Source of the DNA: Vicinamibacterales bacterium
Lineage (GTDB): Bacteria > Acidobacteriota > Vicinamibacteria > Vicinamibacterales > Fen-181
Assembly (NCBI GenBank): GCA_036504215.1
Contig: DASXVO010000040.1
Coordinates: 1-64,000 of the forward strand
Length of the DNA stretch: 64,000 bases
Direction of reading: 5' to 3'
Shown here: positions 27,433 to 35,752 of the stretch, in pieces
Numbering within the stretch: the first letter of the stretch is position 1
Layout of the letters: every line of letters starts with the position of its first letter
Translations under genes and position numbers: made by a program
The notes under the pieces: model-generated
Databases searched by the model: none
What the model was told of the DNA's origin: nothing
What the model saw: the letters and a program-made list of their open reading frames with translations, nothing else

Positions 27433-27987
27433 TCACAGTCCAGACACGCGCAGCCGGCGCCGGATTCGCCCGTGCCAGAACCACATGACTGCCGCCGTCG
27501 CCCACCAGGCGATCCCGATGACCGGCGCATCCCGGACCAGCAGGAATGTGAGCGTCGTTCCGTGGACCACGAAGGCGAACGGCAGCACCGTGAAGATCAT
27601 CGCCACGACCAGCGTCGCGGTCCGGTTCTTGAGCACCTGCCGTGTGTCCTCGAGCGCCTCCTTCTCCGCAGAAGGCGTTGCCGTGGCTGGCAGGCCCAGG
27701 CTTGCGCCACGTGCTGCTTCCACGTCCCGCGCCAGTGCCGGATCGGTCTTCAGGTACTCTTCGACCAGTGCCTGAGTATCCGTGCTCGCTTCGCCAGCCA
27801 GGTAGATGGTCAGCAGGTAGGCCTTCACCGTTCCCAGGTCCACGCGCGAGCGGGCGTGCCACAGGCGGATGAACGTCTCCGAAACGACGTCGTCCGCCAG
27901 TGCCCGGTCGCCCGAGAGGAACAGGACGAACCGGTGCACCTCATGGGCGTGTGCCTTGTAGAGTTCAGAGAAGTCGATCACATCCAA
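27433..27987 (-). CDS. Chimera of ECF sigma region 2 and a two-TM membrane protein
   Basis: 184-residue frame. Residues 1-67 are an ECF sigma region 2 (FSELYKAHAHEVHRFVLFLS, DDVVSETFIRLWHARSRVDL, GTVKAYLLTI). At the point where a sigma factor would continue into the linker and region 4, the sequence switches to YLAGEASTDTQALVEEYLKT, a helical segment resembling the N-terminus of small membrane proteins often encoded just after ECF sigma genes. Two membrane segments follow (TLVVAMIFTVLPFAFVVHG and the stretch around IGIAWWATAAVMWFW), then a basic tail. Region 4 is missing. Starts with TTG 27987, or GTG 27981 which has GGAG at better spacing. It probably arose by an in-frame deletion fusing two neighbouring genes. 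Confidence 0.75.
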   Translation of the reverse strand: MDVIDFSELYKAHAHEVHRFVLFLSGDRALADDVVSETFIRLWHARSRVDLGTVKAYLLTIYLAGEASTDTQALVEEYLKTDPALARDVEAARGASLGLPATATPSAEKEALEDTRQVLKNRTATLVVAMIFTVLPFAFVVHGTTLTFLLVRDAPVIGIAWWATAAVMWFWHGRIRRRLRVSGL

Positions 27988-28137
27988 CTGCTCCGCGGGG
28001 CCGTCATCCGTTCCTGCTCACTTCAATGGACGGAGACGCCCGGGAATTGTTACATGTGCCGACTCGCGGTGGGCGACGCCGAATCACGATGGCCGGAGGC
28101 GGAACACGCGCGGCACCGGCGGAATGTGCGGCAGTGG

Positions 28138-29013
28138 CTAGAGTCCGATCAGAATCGCAGCGCCTGCGATAATCCGATAGATCGCGAACGGCACGAACCC
28201 GCGCCGGCGGACGTAGGACATCAGCCATGCGACCGAGGCGTAGGCGACGACGAACGATACGGCCATCCCGATGGCGAGCACGATCCACCCGTGAGCGTCG
28301 ATCTGGCCGACGCCGATCGGATTCTCCCCCTTCCCCATCACCGATTTCAGCAGGTCGTACCCGGTCGCCGCCACCATCGTTGGGATCGACACGAAGAAGG
28401 AGAATTCCAGCGCCGCCGCGCGCGACATCCCGACCAGTTGTCCGCCGGCAATGGTCGACATCGAGCGGGACGTGCCGGGAAACACGGCCGAGAGGATCTG
28501 GCAGGCTCCCACCCACACGGCCTGCCAGAGTGACATGTCTTCGAGCCTCCAGGTCTTGACGCGGCTTTCGCTCGCTGGCCCCGCCGTCTCCGCGGACGCG
28601 TTGAGCGCATCGACGACCCACATCACCACGCCGCCGGCGACGAGGGACCATCCCATGATCCACAGGCTCTCGAGGTGCTTCCCGATGATCCTGGTCAGCA
28701 GAAATGCCGGCACCGCCGTCACGACGAAGGCCACCGCGGCAAGGCTCAGTGGGTGCGTCAGCACCGTGCGGTCACCACGGTCCCCCCGCGGAAAGGTCGA
28801 GAGGAACGTCGCGATCCGCGCGCGGAAGTAGATCGGCAGGCACAGGATGGCGCCCAACTGGATGACGATCGTGTACATCTTCCAGTAGCCGTCGGCCAGG
28901 TTGACGTGCAGGAGCGCCTCGGACACCCGGAGATGCGCCGTGGAGCTGATTGGCAGGAACTCGGTGATCCCCTCGATGATTCCCAGCAGCAGCGACAACA
29001 GGTAGTCGTTCAC
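28138..29013 (-). CDS. uppP: Undecaprenyl-diphosphatase
   Basis: Integral-membrane phosphatase that recycles undecaprenyl pyrophosphate to the monophosphate carrier for peptidoglycan and other envelope polymers; also called BacA for its effect on bacitracin resistance. 291 aa with about eight membrane segments. The two signature motifs are present: EGITEFLPISSTAH at 14-27 and FPGTSRSMSTI in the second half. Starts at GTG 29013 after a G-rich stretch. Not obviously in an operon; the sigma-like chimera follows about 150 bp downstream. Confidence 0.93.
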   Translation of the reverse strand: MNDYLLSLLLGIIEGITEFLPISSTAHLRVSEALLHVNLADGYWKMYTIVIQLGAILCLPIYFRARIATFLSTFPRGDRGDRTVLTHPLSLAAVAFVVTAVPAFLLTRIIGKHLESLWIMGWSLVAGGVVMWVVDALNASAETAGPASESRVKTWRLEDMSLWQAVWVGACQILSAVFPGTSRSMSTIAGGQLVGMSRAAALEFSFFVSIPTMVAATGYDLLKSVMGKGENPIGVGQIDAHGWIVLAIGMAVSFVVAYASVAWLMSYVRRRGFVPFAIYRIIAGAAILIGL

Positions 29014-29307
29014 TCGTCCCCCCGAAATGCTGAGTGGTGCCCGTCAGGCACGATACTGCATTCGGGGCTGGCGCGTCGAGTGAGCCTCGCCGCGTCGCTC
29101 CAGTCGCCCTTCGCAGGCGTGCGGCGACGACGGGTCACGGCCTCTTCGTTGACGCTGGGGCGATCGAAGACGCATGATCCGCTCCGTCTGCCAGCAAGGT
29201 CCGCAGAGAGAGTGAACCGGCCGCAGGAATGAGCCTGGCGTTCTGCGGACGGTCGACGACGAACGCGGTCTCTCGCCACGGCCAGCGGAACACTGAGGAC
29301 TGACAAC
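29014..29307. other. Intergenic region between uppP and the M61 peptidase gene
   Basis: About 290 bp between two divergent genes. It must hold both promoters, but no strong -35/-10 pair or operator stands out by eye. No small gene with a credible ribosome site was found. Confidence 0.4.
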
Positions 29308-31137
29308 ATGCGAACTGCCATCCGTGCCTGCGTCGTCGCCGCCGTCGTGTTCGTGGCTGCCGCCTCGGCCGGCGCCGCCGTGCCGCCCGACACGATGACC
29401 TTCACGGTGTCGGTGCCTGACATAGCCGCGCACCAGTTCCACGTCGTCGTGCGGTGCGATGGCCTGACGGGCGAGACCGCCGAGTTCCGAATGCCCGTGT
29501 GGACGCCGGGCTACTACGGGCTGTTCGACTTCGCGGGAAACGTCCGCAACTTCGCGGCTGCGGACGGAGATGGCAAGCCGCTGACATGGGAGAAGACCGG
29601 GCCGAACGCATGGACCGTGAGGAAGGGCCGGGCCTCGTCGCTGGAGCTTCGGTACGACGTCCTCGCCACGCGCCCGTTTGTCGCGAATGCCTACGTGGAC
29701 GAGACCCGCGGCTACATCCTGCCGGGAGCAGTCTTCGTGTACGTGCCCGGACGGCTTCGACGGCCGGTGACGGTGAAGATCGAACTGCCGGCGGCGTGGA
29801 ACGCCGTCGCGACCGGCCTCGACCGTGCATCGTCCGACGGCGCGCGCACGTTCGCGGCTCCGGACTTCGACGTGTTGTACGACAGCCCGATCCTGATGGG
29901 GAACCTCGAATCGCTGCCGCCATTCGAGATCCGCGGCGTGAGGCACGAGTTCGTCGGCTACAGGCTGGGTGACTTCGATCGCCAGGCATTCGTCGCCGAC
30001 CTGAAGGCCGTGGTCGAGGCTGGCATCGATATCATCGGCGACATCCCTTACACGCACTATACGTTCATGGGCATCGGCCCGGGGCGGGGAGGCATCGAGC
30101 ATCTCAACTCGGCGGCCGTCTCCTTCGCCGGACAACCGAGTGGCGACAGGGCCGCACGGATCCGAGAACTGTCGTTCCTCGCGCACGAGTACTTCCACCA
30201 CTTCAACGTCAAGCGGATCCGCCCGATCGCGCTCGGGCCGTTCGACTACGACCGCGCGAACGTGACCGACATGCTGTGGGTCAGCGAGGGCTTCACGGTG
30301 TACTACGAGTACCTCATGCTCGCGCGCAGCGGCCGGATGACGCTCGACGAACTACTCGAGGTGTTGCGCAAGAACATCACAGCCTACGAGGACAATCCGG
30401 GCCGGCTGTTCCAGTCGGCAACCCAGTCCAGCCACGACACCTGGAGCCAGGGTCCGTTCGGGCGGAAAGAGGGGCGCGTGCGGAAGACGATCTCCTACTA
30501 CGAGAAGGGACCGATCCTCGGCATGCTCCTCGACTTCCGGATTCGGCACGAAACGCAGAACCGGTCTTCACTCGACACGGTCATGCGCGAACTCTACCGG
30601 ACGTACTACAAGGAGCTCGGGCGGGGCTGGACCGACGGGGAGTTCCGCGAGACGTGCGAACGCATCGCGGGCATCACGCTCGACGAGAACTTCGCGTACG
30701 CGTCCACGACTCGGGAGATCGACTACGCGAAGTACCTGGCGTATGCCGGGCTCGAACTGGAGCAGGACACCGAGAGACCGGCAGCCTACGCCGGCGCGAT
30801 TGTGGAAGACCGGGATGGTCGGCTCGTCGCGGCCGCGGTCGAACCGCATTCGCCTGCTGCGGCAGGCGGGTTCAGGGCCGAGGACATCGTCGTGGTGATC
30901 GACGGGGCCGCTGTCACTGCCGACGGCTTCGACGCCGCAGTCGCCGCCAGGAAGCCTGGCGACCTGATGAAGGCGACCGTCGAGCGCCGCGGCGAACGCT
31001 TCGATCTGACGGTCACGCTGGGCCACCAGATCGACAGGAGCTTCAAGATGAAGCCGATGGCGAAACCGGCCCCGCTCCAGGCGGCGATCCTGGCGAGTTG
31101 GACCGCATCCCAAGCCACCGCAGGAACGACACGGTAG
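29308..31137 (+). CDS. Secreted M61-family aminopeptidase with C-terminal PDZ domain
   Basis: 609-residue metallopeptidase of the glycyl-aminopeptidase family. Signal peptide to about residue 23, then an N-terminal beta domain (EFRMPVWTPGYYGLFDFAGN, the M61 hallmark). The gluzincin domain has GRGGIEHLNS (259-268), HEYFHHFN with the zinc site HExxH at 293-297, and the third ligand E327 in WVSEGFTVYYEY. A PDZ domain follows at roughly 495-580 (ERPAAYAGAIVED through AGGFRAEDIVVVIDGAAVT). The ATG at 29308 has GAGGA about 10 nt upstream. Probably acts in the periplasm on peptides with small N-terminal residues. Confidence 0.9.
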   Translation: MRTAIRACVVAAVVFVAAASAGAAVPPDTMTFTVSVPDIAAHQFHVVVRCDGLTGETAEFRMPVWTPGYYGLFDFAGNVRNFAAADGDGKPLTWEKTGPNAWTVRKGRASSLELRYDVLATRPFVANAYVDETRGYILPGAVFVYVPGRLRRPVTVKIELPAAWNAVATGLDRASSDGARTFAAPDFDVLYDSPILMGNLESLPPFEIRGVRHEFVGYRLGDFDRQAFVADLKAVVEAGIDIIGDIPYTHYTFMGIGPGRGGIEHLNSAAVSFAGQPSGDRAARIRELSFLAHEYFHHFNVKRIRPIALGPFDYDRANVTDMLWVSEGFTVYYEYLMLARSGRMTLDELLEVLRKNITAYEDNPGRLFQSATQSSHDTWSQGPFGRKEGRVRKTISYYEKGPILGMLLDFRIRHETQNRSSLDTVMRELYRTYYKELGRGWTDGEFRETCERIAGITLDENFAYASTTREIDYAKYLAYAGLELEQDTERPAAYAGAIVEDRDGRLVAAAVEPHSPAAAGGFRAEDIVVVIDGAAVTADGFDAAVAARKPGDLMKATVERRGERFDLTVTLGHQIDRSFKMKPMAKPAPLQAAILASWTASQATAGTTR

Positions 31138-31270
31138 TTACCGACGCCGGTCATCGAGCAATGGACCTGCACTGCGCCGGACGGTGTGGCGCTCGTCTAC
31201 TCGGCGGCCGGCGGCCAGGAATGGCTGTAATGCGCGACAATTCGCGTCTGTGGGCTGTCATCAATAGGAT

Positions 31271-31283
31271 ATAGACTGTCTAT
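31271..31283 (+). promoter_or_regulatory. Palindromic operator candidate in front of the second PadR gene
   Basis: ATAGAC-T-GTCTAT is a perfect 13-bp palindrome ending 3 nt before the ATG of the PadR gene at 31287. No Shine-Dalgarno precedes that ATG, so transcription may start at or near the palindrome and yield a leaderless message blocked by its own product. Binding is inferred. Confidence 0.55.
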
Positions 31284-31286
31284 GTC

Positions 31287-31658
31287 ATGGCTCTGCATTC
31301 TTCCCGACCAGACGCCCGCACCGACCTCCTGCACGGCACCCTCGACATGCTGATCCTCCACACCCTGCAGTGGGGACCGCAGCACGGCTACGCAATAGGA
31401 CAGACGATCCGCGCGCAGTCGTCCGACGTCTTGCAGGTCGAGGCCGGCTCCCTCTATCCCGCCCTGCAGCGGCTCGCCAAGAAAGAATGGGTGGTCTCGA
31501 AATGGGGCCAGACCGAGGCCAACCAGCGCGCCAGGTTCTATCGACTCACGCCCGAAGGCAGGAAGCAGCTCCTCCGCGAGGAATCGCGGTGGACGGAACT
31601 CGTGGACGCGATCAGCCGCGTGATGAGGCCGGCGAAGGCGTCGGCGACCGAGGAATGA
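31287..31658 (+). CDS. PadR-family transcriptional repressor (orphaned)
   Basis: 123-residue winged-helix protein with the PadR order: DLLHGTLDMLILHTLQWGPQ, HGYAIGQTI, VEAGSLYPALQRLAKKEWVV and RARFYRLTPEGRKQL. It belongs to the subgroup that normally precedes ADOP permeases. Here the expected permease is missing: a truncated SRPBCC gene follows after 22 nt. No Shine-Dalgarno, and a 13-bp palindrome abuts the start, suggesting leaderless, autoregulated expression. Its original target may have been lost by deletion, or it may act elsewhere in the genome. Confidence 0.88.
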   Translation: MALHSSRPDARTDLLHGTLDMLILHTLQWGPQHGYAIGQTIRAQSSDVLQVEAGSLYPALQRLAKKEWVVSKWGQTEANQRARFYRLTPEGRKQLLREESRWTELVDAISRVMRPAKASATEE

Positions 31659-31680
31659 GGCCTGTCGATCCTGTCCTGCC

Positions 31681-32031
31681 ATGAAGTCGACGTTCGAAGG
31701 CGCACCGTCCGGCACGGGCGCCGTCTACGCGTGGGTCGGCAACGACAAGGTCGGCGAGGGCCGCCAGACGATTCTCGAAAGCAAGCCCGGCGAGCTGGTG
31801 CGAATCAAGCTCGAATTCGTCAAGCCGTTCGCATCGGTCGCCGATACCGAGTTTGCGTTCTCGGGTGCCGGCAACGGCACCACGGTCATATGGATCATGA
31901 AAGGGGAGAATGATTTCCTGTCGAAGGGGTTCTGCCTTTTCATAGGGAGGATGGACAAGATGATCGGCCCCGACTTCGAGAAGGGCCTGGCGCAGCTGAA
32001 GGCGCGGGCAGAATCTGCGGTGCGGAAGTAG
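31681..32031 (+). pseudogene. SRPBCC/polyketide-cyclase-like protein, N-terminally truncated
   Basis: 116-residue frame matching only the C-terminal two thirds of a START/SRPBCC domain: TFEGAPSGTGAVYAWVGNDK, VGEGRQTILESKPGELVRIK, LEFVKPFASVADTEFAF and the final helix MDKMIGPDFEKGLAQLKARA. Intact relatives begin with a membrane anchor and about 60 more residues ending in a segment like DPAMK before TFEG; here the frame upstream reads PAMK and then loses similarity. No ribosome site is visible before ATG 31681. It looks like the surviving 3' end of a gene joined to the PadR gene by a deletion. Confidence 0.7.
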
Positions 32032-32132
32032 CAGGGCGGGTCGGCCACGGCGCTCCTGTTGCCGGGGCCTGGGCCGCCGCATCTTCCTCCGGCTTGGTTG
32101 CAGTGGCGGCAGGTGTGCAATCATAGGCCGCC

Positions 32133-33236
32133 ATGCCGACCGAGACTCGTCTGCCATTCCGGGTCCCACCCTACGACCAGCGGTCGCTTGCTGCGGCCGC
32201 GCTGTGCGGCGCGTCGCTGTTCTTCGACACGACGGGATGGCTGATGGCCATCCTCGGGATCGTCCTTCTCCGCCGTGCGGTCTTCCCGGCGAGATTCAAA
32301 TGGATGCTGGCGGTGATCGCGCTGGCGCCGAAGATCCTGTTCCTCGGCGTGACGTCGACGAGCGCGCCGCCGGGCCTGTCGTTCACGATCGAGCCAACGA
32401 CGCTGGCAACCTCGTCATCTCTCTGGACGTGGAGCGTTCTCCTGGCCGGGTTCGGTGTGTTCCTGGTGTTCCCGTCGCGACCCGCGCCGCCAGCGCCGGG
32501 TGCGCCCCCGCCGACCGAGACGCGACAGCCCTTCCCTCTGAAGTTGCTGGGCCTGGCGGCGCTGGCCGCGGCAGCAGCCCTGCTGCTCGGGCTGGCCGAC
32601 GGGTTTCACCGCATCGACGACGCGGGAGATGGCCGATGGGCGCTCCGCCACGCCGCCCGCGGGACGATGGCGACGTTCACGCGCGCTGAGGTGGCGTCGG
32701 TCGAGGCGACCGAGAATCGTCCGTCGCGAGGGGCGTCGAGTTACTCCGTGCGTGTCGGGCTGAGCGATGGACGGACCTTCTCGGTTACCACGAAGGCGGT
32801 GTCGGCGCTCCGGGAACTGCGGGAATTCGCCACGACGGCCGACCTCAGGCCGGGTACCGTGCGCATCGTCCGGCGCCGCGACGGCACCTGGACGAACGGT
32901 GCGCCGGGATTCACGCTGAAGGACTACGTCGGTAGCTACGAGCACTCGGACACGAACACGGGCGAGCGCACGACTATCGAGTTCTGGAGAGAGGGCGATC
33001 GTCTCGCGGGCAAGGAGAGCGTCGCCAACGGGGTGAACCGGTTCGTCCGGACGCTGCGCAACATCAGGGCCAGCGACACCGGCGAACTGACATTCGATCC
33101 GACGACCCGCGCCGAAATCGGCAAGCCGTCAGCCTCGACGACGTCGTTTTCGTGGAGTTGGTCGCCGACGGGCGAGAGCGGGCGGCTGACGAAAGACGGG
33201 CTCGAGGTGGGCGCGAAGAAATTCACCCGCCGATGA
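32133..33236 (+). CDS. Membrane protein of unknown function
   Basis: 367 residues. Hydrophobic segments lie near 21-46, 57-75, 95-112 and 133-152, around a Pro-rich stretch (PAPPAPGAPPP). The C-terminal half is soluble: one part (about 165-245) looks beta-rich (RGTMATFTRAEVASVEATEN, YSVRVGLSDGRTFSVTTKAV), and the last 100 residues hold a lipocalin-like beta pattern (TLKDYVGSYEHSDTNTGERT). No catalytic motif is evident. It starts at ATG 32133 with only a weak AGG ahead. Unrelated to the truncated SRPBCC gene 100 bp upstream. Confidence 0.55.
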   Translation: MPTETRLPFRVPPYDQRSLAAAALCGASLFFDTTGWLMAILGIVLLRRAVFPARFKWMLAVIALAPKILFLGVTSTSAPPGLSFTIEPTTLATSSSLWTWSVLLAGFGVFLVFPSRPAPPAPGAPPPTETRQPFPLKLLGLAALAAAAALLLGLADGFHRIDDAGDGRWALRHAARGTMATFTRAEVASVEATENRPSRGASSYSVRVGLSDGRTFSVTTKAVSALRELREFATTADLRPGTVRIVRRRDGTWTNGAPGFTLKDYVGSYEHSDTNTGERTTIEFWREGDRLAGKESVANGVNRFVRTLRNIRASDTGELTFDPTTRAEIGKPSASTTSFSWSWSPTGESGRLTKDGLEVGAKKFTRR

Positions 33237-33342
33237 GTGTGGCGCGGCGGGCCGCGCGTTTGCTTCCCACGTTGGCGCGGTCTGGCCGCACCCCACCGTA
33301 CGAGTGAGCTATCCTCTGCTTGGACCGCTTCCTGGAGGGTCA

Positions 33343-33717
33343 ATGCGTGCATTCGGCCTCGTTGGCTTGATCATCGCCCTCGGCGTCGGGTTCTACCTCT
33401 ACAACCGGTCCGCGAGCACCGGGCCCGGCGGGACGGCGCCGCAGGCGCGAATCGACGCCACCGCGATCCGACAGCGGCTGTTGACGATCGGACAAGCGGA
33501 GCGACAATACCTCGCGACGCACGGCAGTTACGCGACGCTTGAACAGCTCAGCCAGGACGAGCTCCTGCCGGGCGGCGCCGAGCAGCGCGGCTACACCTTC
33601 ACCGCGGTCGCGACCGGCAACGAGCACTTCACGATCACCGCGACGCCAACCGACGCGAACAAGACCGGCTGGCCGACGCTCGAAATCACCGAGCGGATGG
33701 AGGTCATCGAGCGGTAG
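33343..33717 (+). CDS. Small membrane-anchored protein with pilin-like C-terminal domain
   Basis: 124-residue protein. The ATG at 33343 has GGAGG 6 nt upstream and is preferred over an ATG-less extension to 33304. One N-terminal membrane segment (LVGLIIALGVGFYLY), a short linker, then a soluble part (AIRQRLLTIGQAERQYLATH, GSYATLEQLSQDELLP, GGAEQRGYTFTAVATGNEHF) with the helix-then-strands pattern of type IV pilin/pseudopilin globular domains. The canonical prepilin cleavage site is absent, so it is not a classic pilin. Possibly an envelope accessory protein. Confidence 0.6.
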   Translation: MRAFGLVGLIIALGVGFYLYNRSASTGPGGTAPQARIDATAIRQRLLTIGQAERQYLATHGSYATLEQLSQDELLPGGAEQRGYTFTAVATGNEHFTITATPTDANKTGWPTLEITERMEVIER

Positions 33718-33977
33718 GAAGTCGTGCCGACGCTGGGCGTGCGTACCCAGCCGACGGCAGAACCTGCGGGCCCCTTCAACAACCCACGGGATCTGGTTTC
33801 GCGGGCGCCGTCCGCGTGGAACTGGAGCCGCTCGCCGTGGCCTGGCGTCGCCTGCGGTACGTGGTGAGGAAGGCGAGTCGTCTCACCACTGCAGCGACAG
33901 CAGTTCGCCGGGTATACTCTGCGGAGACCAGGGACATCGGCGGCTACAGGTCCGTCCGGACGAAGAGGAGGCCCGTC

Positions 33978-34658
33978 ATGAAGCACACTGGAAAGATCGG
34001 GTTCAGGATCTTCACCGACCTGCCCCGCCACGAGGCGGCGCTCGTCGATCGGTTCAAGGGCCTCGCGTCGCCGAACCTGGCGGACGCGATGGGCCGCTTC
34101 CACTTCATGGATCCAGGCATCGTGATGCGTACCGCCCTCCCGCTGTGCGGAACCGCGGTGACCGTCATGGCGCGGCCTGCCGACAACCTCATGGTCCACA
34201 AGGCGATGGAGATCGCGGTCCCCGGCGACGTCCTCGTCGTGAACACGAGCGGCAACACCACGAGCGCGGTGTTCGGAGAGTTGATGGGAAACTCGGCCGT
34301 TGCCGCGCGCCTGGGTGGGCTCGTGGTGGACGGCGCCATCCGCGACGTCTCGGGGCTGGCTGCGCTGGGATTCCCGGCATTCAGCCGGACCGTGTCGGCC
34401 GGCGGCTGCGACAAGGACGGCCCGGGCGAGATCAACGTGCCGGTCGCCTGCGGCAACACGGTCGTCATGCCCGGCGACATCATCGTCGGCGACCAGGACG
34501 GTGTCGTCGTCGTTCCGTTCGCCGAAGCCGAGGCCGTCCTGAAACTGGTCCACGCGCTCATGGATCGGGAGGTCAAGCGCGTGGCAGAGATCCACGCGGG
34601 CACCATCTTCAAGGGAGAGATCAACGACACGCTCGAGGCGAAGGGCGTGCTCGGATGA
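33978..34658 (+). CDS. RraA/HMG-aldolase-family protein
   Basis: 226-residue member of the family containing 4-hydroxy-4-methyl-2-oxoglutarate aldolase and 4-carboxy-4-hydroxy-2-oxoadipate aldolase, some of which also decarboxylate oxaloacetate, and the RNase E regulator RraA. The ATG at 33978 has GAGGAGG 7 nt upstream; the open frame starts earlier, at 33816, without support. The active-site features are present: GELMGNSAVAARLGGLVVDG (100-119), with R122-D123 in AIRDV matching the catalytic Arg and metal-site Asp of the aldolases. First gene of a five-gene operon; it overlaps the next by ATGA. Context favours an aldolase over an RNase regulator. Confidence 0.85.
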   Translation: MKHTGKIGFRIFTDLPRHEAALVDRFKGLASPNLADAMGRFHFMDPGIVMRTALPLCGTAVTVMARPADNLMVHKAMEIAVPGDVLVVNTSGNTTSAVFGELMGNSAVAARLGGLVVDGAIRDVSGLAALGFPAFSRTVSAGGCDKDGPGEINVPVACGNTVVMPGDIIVGDQDGVVVVPFAEAEAVLKLVHALMDREVKRVAEIHAGTIFKGEINDTLEAKGVLG

Positions 34659-35746
34659 CGACGCTGCTGATGACGCCTGGCCCGACGCGCGTGCCGGACC
34701 GCGTGCTCGGGGCCGGCGCCACGCCGATGCTCCACCATCGGAGCGACGAATTCTCCGGGCTGCTGGTCTCGACGCTCGACCGGCTGCGGCCGCTGTTCGG
34801 GGCCGCGGGTGACGTGCTTCCCGTCCACGCGACGGGACGCGGTGCGCTCGAGGCTTCGGTCACGAACCTCTTCTCGCCGGGCGACGAAGTCGTCGCGTGC
34901 TGCAACGGGCGATTCGGCGAGATGTGGGCCGAGATCGCTGCGCGGTTCGGCCTCGTCGTTCACCGCGCGTGCACCGATTGGAACCGCTCGGTCGACCCGC
35001 GTGAAGTCGAAGCCACGCTCGACGCGCATCCCGCGGCGCGCGCCGTCATGCTGCCGCACAGTGACACGTCCACTGGCGTATTGAACGATGTGGCTGGCGT
35101 GGCGGCGACCGCCCGGCGGTCCGGTGCGCTCGTCATGGTGGATGCGGTCAGTTCGCTTGGAGGCGTGCCGTTCCGCTTCGACGACTGGGGCATCGACGTG
35201 GCCGTGACCGCGTCGCAGAAGTGCCTGATGTCCAGCCCGGGCCTGTCGTTCGTTGCGTTGAGTCATCGGGCCTGGGAGGCGCAGGCCGCGGCCCGCCTGC
35301 CGCATTCGTATTTCGACTTCCCCGCCATCAGGAAGGCGCTGGCCCGGGCGCGTCCGGAAACACCCGGGACCACGCCCGTTCACATCGTCGCGCAGGTCCA
35401 CGAAGCGCTCACCTGCATCGAGGAGGAAGGCGCAGCGAATGTCTACGCCCGCCATCAGCAGATGGCGCTGATGACCCGCAAGGCCGTCTCGGCCCTTGGG
35501 TTGTCTCTCCAGTGTCCGGCGCTCGAGCAACTCTCTCCCACGTTGACGGCGATTCGCGCCCCGGAGCACGTTGGGCCGGCGGTCATTCGCGATCACATGA
35601 AGGCGCGGGGCATCCTCGTGGCACGGGCACTCGGACGCTTCGAGCCCACGTGCTTCCGCATCGGCCACATGGGTGACATCCGCCCGGCCGACGTCCAACG
35701 CACCCTCGATGCGCTCGCGGAGATCGTCGGCTCCGGGGCGAGGTAG
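34655..35746 (+). CDS. Class V aminotransferase (alanine/serine-glyoxylate type)
   Basis: PLP-dependent aminotransferase, 363 aa, starting at ATG 34655, which overlaps the aldolase stop. N-terminal MTPGPTRVPDRVL and MLHHRSDEF are the family signature; HSDTSTGV at 135-142, D163 in VMVDAVSSLGG (the pyridine-nitrogen ligand) and K189 in VTASQKCLMSSPGLSFVALS (the Schiff-base lysine). Family members use alanine, serine or 2-aminoethylphosphonate as donor and glyoxylate or pyruvate as acceptor. In this operon it would deaminate the imported amino acid or its intermediate to a 2-oxo acid for the aldolase. Specificity cannot be read from sequence. Confidence 0.88.
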   Translation: MTTLLMTPGPTRVPDRVLGAGATPMLHHRSDEFSGLLVSTLDRLRPLFGAAGDVLPVHATGRGALEASVTNLFSPGDEVVACCNGRFGEMWAEIAARFGLVVHRACTDWNRSVDPREVEATLDAHPAARAVMLPHSDTSTGVLNDVAGVAATARRSGALVMVDAVSSLGGVPFRFDDWGIDVAVTASQKCLMSSPGLSFVALSHRAWEAQAAARLPHSYFDFPAIRKALARARPETPGTTPVHIVAQVHEALTCIEEEGAANVYARHQQMALMTRKAVSALGLSLQCPALEQLSPTLTAIRAPEHVGPAVIRDHMKARGILVARALGRFEPTCFRIGHMGDIRPADVQRTLDALAEIVGSGAR

Positions 35747-35752
35747 CCGCCC

